Counted from the first letter of the stretch, positions 8,621-16,915 are shown. The stretch: DNA of 64,000 nucleotides from Mitsuokella sp047974105 (GCF_047974105.1 NZ_JBHYRS010000009.1:1-64000), one strand, 5' to 3'. The notes: a model not told the origin generated them from the letters alone. Program-made: numbers and translations.

Positions 8621-8944
8621 TCAGTATTGATTGGCATTCTGGCGGTCAATCGTGATGATGATTGTATCCTGCCCAGGTTTTTTGATATGCCAGTGATAAA
8701 AGTGACTTTTTTTCTCGATGGTCATCGTGCTGCCGCTGCCGCCAAGGTCCGCGCCAAGAAAATAGCCGATAGCGCTTACCGGGCACACCTTCATGCAGGC
8801 CGTGCAGCCCCAGCAGTCCCGGACTTCGCGGATTTCAGCTTTGCGCCCTTTTTCCGCCTGCCGCAGGCACAGGAGATTGCCGGGGCAGGCCTCTGTGCAG
8901 CGGCCGCAGCCGATGCAGCGCGCCTTATCAATGCGTATGCTCAT
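8621..8944 (-). CDS. aprB: Ferredoxin-like adenylylsulfate reductase beta subunit
   Basis: A 107-residue protein with two [4Fe-4S] motifs: CIGCGRCTEACPGNLLC, starting near residue 9, and CWGCTACMKVCP, starting near residue 45. It probably passes electrons to the flavin of the adjacent AprA-like subunit for reduction of APS to sulfite. It is shorter than dissimilatory AprB, lacking the long C-terminal tail, like the small ferredoxin partner of assimilatory Apr operons in clostridia. I chose the ATG at 8944, after a GGAGGGC site. The open frame runs further upstream, but only through the 3' end of aprA. It overlaps aprA by 17 bases. Confidence 0.82.
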   Translation of the reverse strand: MSIRIDKARCIGCGRCTEACPGNLLCLRQAEKGRKAEIREVRDCWGCTACMKVCPVSAIGYFLGADLGGSGSTMTIEKKSHFYHWHIKKPGQDTIIITIDRQNANQY

Positions 8945-10619
8945 AATGCCCTCCTTTGACCAGCGGCTTCTTATATATATGGAAGCTTCCGTCTTCAAAG
9001 CACGAATTGATGTAGCAGAGGCCTTCTGGCGACTGCTCCGGATAATCGGCGTTCTCGCCAAACGTATGCCACCTCGTCTCATGACGTGCCAGCAGATGGG
9101 TAATGAGTGCCCGGCAGACCGTCAGACGTTCGCGCAACTCGTAAATCTTCATGAGTCCGTACATATCTATAGAAGCAAGTGATGGCAGCAGGCTTTCAAG
9201 ATGCTGGATTTTTTCATCCGCGAGCTGCAGCCGGCTCTTGTTATAGCGGTAATCCGTATGGATGCCGCCGGCATACTCATCCATGACTTTCTGCATGGCC
9301 TCTTCAAGCTGTTCTGTCGTCAGATTACCCTGCTCATTGGCAAGATAAGCATCATAGGCGGATAAATGAGCATCATCAGTTCCCGTATTTTGAGACGGAT
9401 TTTTTTCTGTCTGCTGGCAGAACGCTGCAATGGCCTCAGCGGCGATTTCACCTTCGGCCAAGGCTCCGGTCACGTATTTCTGCGGAGCACCGCCCGCCAC
9501 ATCGCCGGCTGCAAAAAGGCCCTCAATCGTCGTTTCGCGCTTCGTATCAACCCAGAAGCCGCTGGCCGTGTGGCCGCCGACGACGTAAGGCTCCGTGCCT
9601 TCCACCTCGACCGGTTCTTTCTGCGGGCCTTTGCCGCTTTCGAGCCATTTCAGGGTCTGAGCCGGTGCCATATTGAGATAGGCATGGTAAAGATCTTTTT
9701 GCTGCTCCTGTGTGATATGGCGCGTATCGAGGTAGCACGGGCCACGCCCCTTGCGGTTTTCCTCAACCGTGCCGTAAATGCGCTGCGGTGTCGTCAGGCC
9801 GTATTTTGTCTCGTAGACTTCGCCTTCGGCGTTGACCTGCTTTGCGCCGACGCCCTGCGCAATCGTGCCGGTCGGTGCAATCGTATCCTTGCAGCGCAGG
9901 GCAACGAAGCGGTGCTCAAGCGTCGTCATCTCGGCGCCTGCGCGGATGCCCATGGCATAGCCCGCGCCCGTATTGAAAGGAGGATACCACATCTTATGGC
10001 GCGAGAAGCCCGGATTATTCGGGCGATAGAGCCCTGCCGCCCCGCCCGTGCTGATGAGCACAGCCTTGGCGTCGATATCATAGGCAATCTTTTCGCGCAC
10101 GGAAAATCCCACAGCGCCGTAAACTCTGCCATCTTTTACCTTCAAGTCCGTAATGTTGACATGATTGAGCACCGTCGCATTTTCCTGTTCCTGTACGCCC
10201 TTTGCCAGCAGCGGCTTGATATTCTCGCCGTTTATTTTGACATTACGCCAGCCGCGCGTCACATAATTCCCGTCTTTATCCTTCAGGATTACGAGGCCGC
10301 GCTTTTCAAGGTCTTCCGTGACCGCATTGACATTTCGGGCAATCGTCAGCATGAGGTCGTCGCGGATGATGCCTTCGGCATCCCGACGCGCGTATTCGAC
10401 ATAATCTTCGGGGGTATGACCTGCTGAAATATAGGCATTGAGTGCGTTGACGCCGGCCGCGAGGCAGCCGCTGCGCTCAATATTTGCCTTTTCTGCAATC
10501 AGCACCTGCATGCCCCTTTCCCTGCCAAGCCGGATAGCAGCATAGCATCCAGCCGTGCCGCCGCCAATAATCAGCACATCGGTCTCCAGATGGCGCCGCT
10601 CTAAATGCATTTCCTTCAT
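8928..10619 (-). CDS. aprA: Adenylylsulfate reductase alpha subunit-like flavoprotein
   Basis: A 563-residue flavoprotein of the fumarate reductase/AprA family. The FAD-binding Rossmann motif is VLIIGGGTAGCYAAIRLG near residue 15. Also visible are the substrate-domain segment with GGAAGLYRP, the FAD segment YVVGGHTASGFWVDTKRETT, and GLFAAGDVAGGAPQKYVTGALAEG. Genes next to it (cysD, cysN, ferredoxin) support reduction of APS to sulfite and AMP rather than succinate chemistry. Because no dissimilatory sulfite reductase or Qmo genes are nearby, I infer an assimilatory role. Reading as a generic FAD-dependent reductase remains possible but less likely. Confidence 0.82.
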   Translation of the reverse strand: MKEMHLERRHLETDVLIIGGGTAGCYAAIRLGRERGMQVLIAEKANIERSGCLAAGVNALNAYISAGHTPEDYVEYARRDAEGIIRDDLMLTIARNVNAVTEDLEKRGLVILKDKDGNYVTRGWRNVKINGENIKPLLAKGVQEQENATVLNHVNITDLKVKDGRVYGAVGFSVREKIAYDIDAKAVLISTGGAAGLYRPNNPGFSRHKMWYPPFNTGAGYAMGIRAGAEMTTLEHRFVALRCKDTIAPTGTIAQGVGAKQVNAEGEVYETKYGLTTPQRIYGTVEENRKGRGPCYLDTRHITQEQQKDLYHAYLNMAPAQTLKWLESGKGPQKEPVEVEGTEPYVVGGHTASGFWVDTKRETTIEGLFAAGDVAGGAPQKYVTGALAEGEIAAEAIAAFCQQTEKNPSQNTGTDDAHLSAYDAYLANEQGNLTTEQLEEAMQKVMDEYAGGIHTDYRYNKSRLQLADEKIQHLESLLPSLASIDMYGLMKIYELRERLTVCRALITHLLARHETRWHTFGENADYPEQSPEGLCYINSCFEDGSFHIYKKPLVKGGHYEHTH

Positions 10620-10649
10620 GTAATATCTCTCCTAAAATCCACATCTTCT

Positions 10650-12155
10650 TCAAATCAGCATCAGCACAAATCCGGCACCTGCCGAAAACATCATCGGTGC
10701 CGCAAGCCCTGCCTTGGGCCTGCAAAGGACCAGCAGGCAAATGACAGCGAGAAGGACCGTCAGCAGCAGGACAGGCAGCTGCGGCAGAGAAAGTTCCGCG
10801 CCAGCGGCGAGATTCGTACGCAGCATCGAGAGAGCCACATTAAGCAGCAGGCCGCTGATAATCGGGCGTACCCAGAAACTCACCTGACGGAAAACCGGTA
10901 CATCGTGGAACGTTCGCAGGAGACGTGCGACAAAACCAAAAAGCAGGCCCGAAGCCGCTACGCTGATGCCAAAACCAGAAAGTGTCAGCAGGAGACCTGC
11001 CGTCATACCGCCCGCGCGCATCCCTTCAAAATAACCGATGCCCGTCAAAATCTTGCAAAGGATGGACCCCGGCAGGGCATTGGCCACCGGTACGAGCTGA
11101 CCATAAAAATCGGCGGCTGTTACGGCGCCACTGCCGACGAACAGTCCATCGGCAATCGTCAGATACGCATCGCCGCCGCCAAAAGAGAGCAGCGAGGACA
11201 AAAAGCCATTCATCAGATAAGAAAGGCTCTCCGGCACGAGCAGCAGTGACGGCAGGGCAAAAAACAGGGCAAAGCCGAACCAGACCAATGCTTCCTTCAG
11301 GCTCCCGAGCAGCAGCGTCCCCTTGTCCCTGGCTGCATCATCCTGCGCAGCGCCGCGAAAACTTTGCGAGATGCCATAAACTCCCAGCAGACCCATCAGG
11401 AAAATGCTTCCGACATGTATTTCAGCCATCCACGGCAGTCCGCCCGTGAGGCTGCTGCCGCTCAGAAGAAACGAAACGATCAGAGAGGATGCCAGCAGAT
11501 ATTTCGCACGCGTCCTCTCTTTGCTCAAAAAGACAATCAGGAAAAATGCCAGCCCCAGCGTTGCCACGACCGAAAGTCCGAAAATCGGCTTCTGCGCAAC
11601 ACCTAAGAGCGCGTAAATATTTTTTTCCGAAGAAAGCAGGAACACGGCCGTCATCACGAGACCCATCATGCGCACAGTCCGCTGCCCTTCCGTCTGAACC
11701 TGGCGGAACGTCTTGATGACATAGAGCAGAAGCAGGCTGATGATGAAGGCACCGAGGCCGATGGAAATGCTGCGGATGCCAAGCAGTGCCTCTCCCTGCC
11801 CGCCCGACAGCACGGCGAGAATCAGGATGGTCAGAATGGACCCCGGCAGCGCCATCATCGAAGCAGCGAGCATCATCCCTGCATAACCGCCTAAACGCTG
11901 ACCAATGCCGGCAGCAATCTCCACGGGCAATGCCCCTGGCGTAACGCAGGCTGCTACGACATCTTCCTCGTAGTCGCGTTTCGAGACAAGACGGCCCCTG
12001 CGGACAACTTCTTCCTCGATAACCGGAATCAGCGCGTTACCGCCGCCAAAACCAATGGCTCCTATGCGGAACATACTCGCAGCCAAGTGCATAAGACGCC
12101 CATATCCCTGCTGCATGGATTCATTTCTGCCGGTTTCTGCTAAAACATGTTCCAC
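10650..12155 (-). CDS. chrA: Full-length CHR (chromate transporter) family protein, possible sulfate permease
   Basis: A 501-residue polytopic membrane protein with two homologous CHR domains. The first carries FRIGAIGFGGGNALIPVIEEE and the second SLLSFGGGDAYLTIADGLFV, each followed by several hydrophobic helices. Family members move chromate or related oxyanions; chromate is a sulfate analogue. As first gene of a sulfate activation/reduction operon it may import sulfate, though this is inference. The start is the GTG at 12155, six bases after GAGGTG. The frame remains open to 12302, but that would cross the promoter and the leader terminator. It lies 30 bases upstream of aprA. Confidence 0.8.
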   Translation of the reverse strand: MEHVLAETGRNESMQQGYGRLMHLAASMFRIGAIGFGGGNALIPVIEEEVVRRGRLVSKRDYEEDVVAACVTPGALPVEIAAGIGQRLGGYAGMMLAASMMALPGSILTILILAVLSGGQGEALLGIRSISIGLGAFIISLLLLYVIKTFRQVQTEGQRTVRMMGLVMTAVFLLSSEKNIYALLGVAQKPIFGLSVVATLGLAFFLIVFLSKERTRAKYLLASSLIVSFLLSGSSLTGGLPWMAEIHVGSIFLMGLLGVYGISQSFRGAAQDDAARDKGTLLLGSLKEALVWFGFALFFALPSLLLVPESLSYLMNGFLSSLLSFGGGDAYLTIADGLFVGSGAVTAADFYGQLVPVANALPGSILCKILTGIGYFEGMRAGGMTAGLLLTLSGFGISVAASGLLFGFVARLLRTFHDVPVFRQVSFWVRPIISGLLLNVALSMLRTNLAAGAELSLPQLPVLLLTVLLAVICLLVLCRPKAGLAAPMMFSAGAGFVLMLI

Positions 12156-12193
12156 TGCCTTCACCTCACATACCCTGAAAAATAAACAAATAA

Positions 12194-12241
12194 AAATGGA
12201 GATTCCAAGACATGCCTTAGCATATCCTGGAACCTCCATTT
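12194..12241 (-). terminator. Promoter-proximal terminator/attenuator in the sulfate-operon leader
   Basis: A 22-base-pair stem (12194-12215 with 12220-12241, closed by G-U pairs on the minus strand) and a four-base loop, followed by five U. It lies between the promoter at 12271-12299 and the chrA start at 12155. The leader 5' of it can form competing pairings: GGAAC at 12251-12255 with GTTCC in the stem, and CCA/TGG beside it. This looks like a transcription attenuator. It could alternatively be the terminator of the upstream response-regulator gene. Confidence 0.7.
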
Positions 12242-12270
12242 GTTGGTCAGTTCCTATCCAATATGGTTCT

Positions 12271-12299
12271 ATCATAAACGAGAAAACATAGTTTGTCAA
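12271..12299 (-). promoter_or_regulatory. Promoter of the chrA-apr-cys operon
   Basis: Minus-strand TTGACA (12294-12299), 17-base spacer, TATGAT (12271-12276). Expected transcription start is near 12264, giving a leader of about 110 bases that contains the terminator hairpin. Confidence 0.8.
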
Positions 12300-12354
12300 C
12301 ATGTAAACTAACTTTTTGTGATAAAACTCATATATATTTTCTTTTTCCCTGTTC

Positions 12355-12942
12355 TCAGACCTTACCGCCCGCGGCCTTGACGATGGCCTCGGCGACTTCC
12401 TTGACGGTCAGCCGCTTCATCATCGCATACTGCTGGATGCGGCGGTAGGCCTCGGGCTCTGACAGATGATGGGCAGCCATGAGGATGCCCTTGGCGCGGT
12501 CAAGTGTCTTGCGCATGGCCAGGGAATCGCGCAGGCCCGCAAGTTCCTGCTCGAGGCCCTGCATCTCACGCCAGCGCGACATGGCAATTTCAATGGCCGG
12601 AAAGAGATTATTTTCCTGCACGGGTTTGACAAGATAGCCAAGTACGCCCGAATCCTTCGCTTTTTCGACAATTTCCGGCTGGCTGAATGCGGTCAGCAAA
12701 AGCACAGGGGCCAGCTTTTCCTCTGAAATCTTGCGCGCTGCCGTGATGCCATCCATCTGCGGCATCTTAATATCCATGATGACGAGGTCCGGACGATGCT
12801 GACGCGTGAGTTCCACCGCCCTGCGCCCATCAATCGCCTCACCCACGACCTCATGTCCGGCTTCTTCGAGCATCTCCCGCAAATCCATGCGGATGATGGA
12901 TTCATTATCCGCAATGACAATCCGTAATTTCTCATGTGCCAT
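12355..12942 (-). CDS. ANTAR-domain response regulator
   Basis: A 195-residue two-component response regulator of the AmiR/NasT/PdtaR type. The receiver domain (1-125) has acidic residues around Asp12, phospho-acceptor Asp57 in VIMDIKMPQMDG, and Lys106. After a short coiled coil, the C-terminal ANTAR domain (about 135-190) has RAKGILMAAHHLSEPEAYRRI. ANTAR domains bind paired RNA hairpins and prevent termination, so its target should be an mRNA leader. Its kinase gene lies 70 bases upstream, and the sulfate operon with an attenuator-like leader lies immediately downstream. I see no separate terminator between the stop and that operon's promoter. Confidence 0.93.
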   Translation of the reverse strand: MAHEKLRIVIADNESIIRMDLREMLEEAGHEVVGEAIDGRRAVELTRQHRPDLVIMDIKMPQMDGITAARKISEEKLAPVLLLTAFSQPEIVEKAKDSGVLGYLVKPVQENNLFPAIEIAMSRWREMQGLEQELAGLRDSLAMRKTLDRAKGILMAAHHLSEPEAYRRIQQYAMMKRLTVKEVAEAIVKAAGGKV

Positions 12943-13012
12943 ATGTATTCCTGCCTTTCCCCTGCAATCCTCTTATTTTCCTGTCCTGTATCAATCTATT
13001 TGTATTTCCAGT

Positions 13013-14452
13013 TTATGCATCCGTAGGATTTGGCTGTACTTTTGGGATGCGCAGTCTTGCATGCGTACCATGTCCGGCTCCGCGTTCATCGTTCTCGATG
13101 ACGAAAGTACCGCCAAGGTCCCCTTCGACCAGAGTCTGCACAATGGTGAGTCCCAGCGATTTGCGCGGCTGTTTGCCAAAATCTGCCGGCAGTCCGATAC
13201 CGTCATCATAAAAGTCCAGATGCCAATGGTCCGCATCCTCCTGCACCGCAAGGCCGATGAGTCCCGACTTACGTCCGACAAAGGCATGCTCCATGGCATT
13301 GAGCACGAGTTCGTTTAAAACAAGAGCCACGGAACTTGCGCATTTCGACGGCAGAATCAAGCGCGGGCCCTTGAATTCCGTACGAATGAGGAAATCTTTG
13401 TCCGTCATATTGCGCGCTGCCAGGTCGAAGATATGCCCCATGACCTCCTGCACATCGATATCCTCACTGCCTTGCTGTGAAAGATACTCGTGGACAACAG
13501 AAATCGACAGGATGCGGTTAATGCTTTCCTGAAGTGCTTCCTTGACTTCCCTGGTCTTTGCGCGTCTCGCCTGAATGCGCAGCAGGCTTGCAATAGCCTG
13601 CAAATTATTCTTGACGCGGTGATGGATTTCCTGAATGACCGCGGACTTGATGCGGATTTCCTTATCTTTGGCCCGCGTCTCCGTAACATCTGAAATGATG
13701 ACAATGCGCATCTTGAGCTCGCCGCCTTCGCGGATGACGATTTCGCGGCGGATGAGGATGAGACCGCCGGCCGTGATCTCCTTCTGCCAGGGACGCTCCG
13801 TTTCCATGGTCTCGCGCGTGACATGCTGCGTCATCTGCCGGTCAAAAAGGTGGCCGCCGCGCAGGCTGCCGACACCAAGTACGCGGTAAATGCGCTGTGC
13901 TGCGGCATCGGCAAAGATGATGCGGCTGTGTGCGTCCGTGATCATGATGCCGTCACTGGCCGTAATCGGGCGGAACTGCTCGGGATTCAGCACATGACGG
14001 GCATGGTAAAGCACCGCCACGGCCGCTTCTAAAAGATGCGGATACCCTTCAATCGATAATTTTTCACGGTCTACCTCAAAATTCAGTACACCGATGACTT
14101 TATCCCCATCGTGTATGGCAAACGTGTACATATCAATCATGGAGCCATAATTCCATTCGCGCTTGCCGCAGCCGGGTTTCCCCGTTCGGAATGTTTCCTT
14201 GATCAGCGGTTCCTCAATCGAGCGTATCACACGTCCCGCTTCATCCGGCTTTCCCGGAAGGTAAACCGTATGTGGCCGCTGCTGCGCTGCAATAAGAAAA
14301 GAATTCGGCGTCTTTGCTCTGACATAAACCTTAAGCTCACCATGTGCCAAATCTGCCAAAAAAGGAAAGACAATCGACATGCGTGAAAGCAGACTGATCT
14401 GCAGCATGGTCAGATTCGTCTGCTCACGGCAGAGCCGTGTAATACTATCCAT
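13013..14452 (-). CDS. Sensor histidine kinase, PdtaS/HisKA_2 type
   Basis: A 479-residue cytosolic kinase with no transmembrane segment. An N-terminal GAF-like sensor region (about 1-150) is followed by a PAS domain (about 160-260, beginning ITASDGIMITDAHSRIIFAD). Then comes the HisKA_2 dimerisation box with the phospho-His in IHHRVKNNLQAIASLL, and a HATPase_c domain with LNELVLNAMEHAF and DDGIGLP. HisKA_2 kinases typically phosphorylate ANTAR regulators, and one is encoded directly downstream. The GAF and PAS sensors suggest a soluble intracellular signal, whose identity is unknown. Confidence 0.92.
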   Translation of the reverse strand: MDSITRLCREQTNLTMLQISLLSRMSIVFPFLADLAHGELKVYVRAKTPNSFLIAAQQRPHTVYLPGKPDEAGRVIRSIEEPLIKETFRTGKPGCGKREWNYGSMIDMYTFAIHDGDKVIGVLNFEVDREKLSIEGYPHLLEAAVAVLYHARHVLNPEQFRPITASDGIMITDAHSRIIFADAAAQRIYRVLGVGSLRGGHLFDRQMTQHVTRETMETERPWQKEITAGGLILIRREIVIREGGELKMRIVIISDVTETRAKDKEIRIKSAVIQEIHHRVKNNLQAIASLLRIQARRAKTREVKEALQESINRILSISVVHEYLSQQGSEDIDVQEVMGHIFDLAARNMTDKDFLIRTEFKGPRLILPSKCASSVALVLNELVLNAMEHAFVGRKSGLIGLAVQEDADHWHLDFYDDGIGLPADFGKQPRKSLGLTIVQTLVEGDLGGTFVIENDERGAGHGTHARLRIPKVQPNPTDA

Positions 14453-14487
14453 CTTATCCGCACCTCACTCTTACACTTTTGCTTTAT

Positions 14488-14516
14488 AGTATAGCAGAAA
14501 ACGTTTAATTTGTAAT
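14488..14516 (-). promoter_or_regulatory. Promoter of the sensor kinase-ANTAR regulator pair
   Basis: Minus-strand -35 ATTACA (14511-14516), 17-base spacer, -10 TATACT (14488-14493) preceded by TGC, an extended -10. Confidence 0.6.
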
Positions 14517-14566
14517 GTACTATCCGTAAAATGATACAAGTAATAGAATATTTTCCGAAAAGACAA

Positions 14567-14598
14567 AAAGGACTGCTGTACAGAGGCAGCAGTCCTTT
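14567..14598 (-). terminator. Intrinsic terminator of the tsa operon
   Basis: Twelve-base-pair stem (14567-14578 with 14587-14598) and an eight-base loop, followed by a U-rich tract on the minus strand. It lies 46 bases after the tsaD stop. Confidence 0.85.
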
Positions 14599-14643
14599 GA
14601 CAGGGAATCCACATTGATTCCAAAATCTCTATTCTGTATACGG

Positions 14644-15666
14644 TTATTTCTCTTCCAAACCAAGTCCCGGCACGGCATTGAGGTATAAATCGCTGAAATC
14701 GCCGTGTTTGGCCTGATAATAGCCGCGGCAGGCAATCATGGCCGCGTTGTCCGTGCAGAGAATGCGATTCGGATAGAAGAAGCGGATGCCCGTTTCTTCG
14801 GCACGTTTACGCAGTCTTGCCTCAAGCCCGCTGTTCGCCGCCACGCCGCCGGCGAGTACAAGCGTGTCACGTCCCGCTTCCTGCACGGCGTCAAACGCTT
14901 TTTCTACCAGCACTTCCACAACAGAATGCTGGAACGAAGCGGCAATATCCGCTTTCTGCAGCTCATGCCCCTTCATCTTCTCGCTGTTGATGTAATTCAG
15001 CACAGCCGATTTCAAGCCACTGAAGCTGAACTCGTAATTGCCTTTTTCCTCAAGAGCACGCGGGAAATCAATGGCCAGAGGATTGCCCTCTTTTGCCAGC
15101 GCATCAATGCGCGGACCGCCCGGATACGGCAGTCCCATGACGCGGGCAATCTTATCAAAAGCTTCGCCTGCCGCATCGTCGCGCGTCTGTCCCATCATAT
15201 GGAAACGGTCGTAACCGCGCACGTCGACAAGTGCCGTATGGCCGCCTGAAACAACAAGAGCCATGAATGGCGGCTCAAGCTCTGGTTCCGCCAAAAAGTT
15301 AGCAAAAATATGCCCTTCAAGGTGATTGACCCCGATGAGCGGCTTATCAAGGGCAAAGGCAAGTGCCTTCGCTGCTGAAACGCCGACCAGCAAAGCTCCC
15401 ACAAGGCCCGGACCATATGTCACGGCGACCTGGTCGATGTCTTTGAGCGTTACGCCTGCCTGACGCACAGCCTCATCAATGACCGGCATGATATTGACGA
15501 TGTGTTTGCGCGAAGCGATTTCCGGCACCACGCCGCCAAACTTCTGATGAATCGGAATCTGCGTCGAGATGACATTGGACAAAATCGTGCGGCCGCCGCG
15601 CAGTACGGCCGCCGAAGTCTCATCGCAGCTCGACTCGATTCCCAGAGTCAGGATTTCTTCTTCCAC
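14644..15666 (-). CDS. tsaD: tRNA t6A threonylcarbamoyltransferase TsaD
   Basis: A 340-residue ASKHA-fold enzyme that transfers threonylcarbamoyl from TC-AMP to A37 of ANN-decoding tRNAs, working with TsaB and TsaE. It shows LGIESSCDETSAAVL at the N-terminus, the metal-binding HLEGH around residue 113 and the nucleotide segment LVLAGGVAANSGLEARL. Start is GTG at 15666, preceded by GAGAGG. It is last in the tsaE-tsaB-rimI-tsaD operon, separated from rimI by 89 bases that hold a short tandem repeat. Confidence 0.97.
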   Translation of the reverse strand: MEEEILTLGIESSCDETSAAVLRGGRTILSNVISTQIPIHQKFGGVVPEIASRKHIVNIMPVIDEAVRQAGVTLKDIDQVAVTYGPGLVGALLVGVSAAKALAFALDKPLIGVNHLEGHIFANFLAEPELEPPFMALVVSGGHTALVDVRGYDRFHMMGQTRDDAAGEAFDKIARVMGLPYPGGPRIDALAKEGNPLAIDFPRALEEKGNYEFSFSGLKSAVLNYINSEKMKGHELQKADIAASFQHSVVEVLVEKAFDAVQEAGRDTLVLAGGVAANSGLEARLRKRAEETGIRFFYPNRILCTDNAAMIACRGYYQAKHGDFSDLYLNAVPGLGLEEK

Positions 15667-15704
15667 GCTATCCCTCTCTCCTCATAAACTGACTAAAATT
15701 AGCT

Positions 15705-15734
15705 TAAACTGACATAAATTGGCATAAACTGGCA
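15705..15734. repeat. Short 10-base tandem repeat
   Basis: Three consecutive near-identical ten-base units (taaactgaca, taaattggca, taaactggca) in the rimI-tsaD gap. A further degenerate copy lies at about 15684-15693. The function is unknown, and slipped-strand expansion is the simplest origin. Confidence 0.75.
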
Positions 15735-15755
15735 AAAGCCATTTCGCCCGTTTCT

Positions 15756-16208
15756 TTATAATTTCGTATTCCACATGATGATGGCATCCTCGCCATTATC
15801 ATGGTAGTATTTTTTACGGACACCGGCTTCGCGAAAGCCATAATGTGCATAAAGGGCGCGTGCCGGCGCATTCGACGGCCGCACCTCGAGCGTCATGGCC
15901 GTGACGCCGCGCTTTTTCACCATCTCAATGAGCCTGCCCAAAAGCTCTGTCCCGACTTTCTGCCCGCGGTATGCCGGCAAAATGGCAATATTCGTGATCT
16001 GTGCCTCTTCCAAAGAAATCCAGCAGCCCACATAGCCGATGACTTTTTGACCGTCTAGAGCCAGCAAATAACAGGTATTCTCGCTTGCGGCTTCCCGCCA
16101 AAACGATTCTCTCGACCACGGAATGGCAAAACACGCCTTTTCGACGGTTTCTACAGCTTCGGCGTCCTCGGGCTTCATTTCGCGGAAGCTCAGACCCACC
16201 GGCTTCAT
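15756..16208 (-). CDS. rimI: Ribosomal protein S18-alanine N-acetyltransferase-like GNAT protein
   Basis: A 150-residue GNAT acetyltransferase. The acetyl-CoA loop is the segment LPAYRGQKVGTELL, followed by a beta bulge and the Tyr-containing ARALYAHYGFREAGVRKKYY, typical of RimI. In bacteria RimI acetylates the N-terminus of S18, and its gene often sits in the tsa cluster as here. The start at 16208 shares an ATGA overlap with the tsaB stop, which fits translational coupling. A longer frame upstream is only the tsaB 3' end. Confidence 0.9.
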   Translation of the reverse strand: MKPVGLSFREMKPEDAEAVETVEKACFAIPWSRESFWREAASENTCYLLALDGQKVIGYVGCWISLEEAQITNIAILPAYRGQKVGTELLGRLIEMVKKRGVTAMTLEVRPSNAPARALYAHYGFREAGVRKKYYHDNGEDAIIMWNTKL

Positions 16209-16915
16209 TTGGCTGCCTCCGGATGACGTTTTTCCCAAAGGACCTCTGCTTCACTGCGGCGAATGTAGACAGGCTCCATGTTCATGACATTATCACGGTG
16301 TCCTGCAGCAAATTCTTCCAAACCAAGCATGGCTACGCAGGCAGCGCGCGGCATGATGAGATGCGCCGGTGCCACTGTGACATTTTGAGGCAGCTCCATT
16401 TTCCCGCGCACGCGTTTTGCCGCAACATCGCCTAAGAGCACGCAAGGACGTCCCGACTCCGCACATTCCGCGATGATTTCTGCAAGCGGCAGGACTTCTA
16501 CGGACTGCATGACCTGCAGCTTCCCGTCCTGCCATTCATAGCTTTCACGGTAGGCATTGCCCTTTTGCGCATCGAGCAGGCTGACGATGCGCAGCCCTGG
16601 CACCGGATAGTGATAGGCAAGTGCCTTTAATGTCGAAACACCGACAATCGGCAGGTTCAGGGCATAGGCCATGGCCTTGGCCGCGGCCAGTCCGATGCGC
16701 AGGCCCGTAAAGGAGCCTGGACCGATGCTGACGGCAATGCCTTCAAGCTGCTCTTTTTTGCCCCCTGCCATCGCGAGGACTTTCTCGATATGCGGCATGA
16801 GCGTTTCCGAATGCGTGAGCTTTGCCTGCATCGTAAGCTCAGCCGCGAGTTTATCAGCAGAAGCCACAGCCACACTCGAAACCTGCGTGGCCGTATCAAT
16901 GGCTAAAATAGACAA
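16205..16915 (-). CDS. tsaB: tRNA t6A biosynthesis protein TsaB
   Basis: A 236-residue inactive ASKHA-fold partner of TsaD that organises the t6A complex. It begins MSILAIDTATQVSSVAV and has the conserved VSIGPGSFTGLRIGLAAAKAMAYAL near residue 65. It lies inside the t6A operon, overlapping tsaE by 20 bases at its start and rimI by 4 bases at its end, so the three are probably translated together. Confidence 0.95.
   Translation of the reverse strand: MSILAIDTATQVSSVAVASADKLAAELTMQAKLTHSETLMPHIEKVLAMAGGKKEQLEGIAVSIGPGSFTGLRIGLAAAKAMAYALNLPIVGVSTLKALAYHYPVPGLRIVSLLDAQKGNAYRESYEWQDGKLQVMQSVEVLPLAEIIAECAESGRPCVLLGDVAAKRVRGKMELPQNVTVAPAHLIMPRAACVAMLGLEEFAAGHRDNVMNMEPVYIRRSEAEVLWEKRHPEAAK

Noticed and set aside
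8945..9082. N-terminal extension of the ferredoxin-like AprB
   Set aside because: It is an out-of-frame reading of the aprA 3' end; the ATG at 8944 has a ribosome site and gives a normal ferredoxin start.
12242..12264. ANTAR dual-hexaloop target in the sulfate leader
   Set aside because: I searched for two short hairpins with six-base loops of the A-N-N-G-N-N type and could not build a convincing pair, so it is not annotated as such.
12156..12302. Longer start of the CHR transporter
   Set aside because: It would cross the terminator hairpin and the promoter of the operon.
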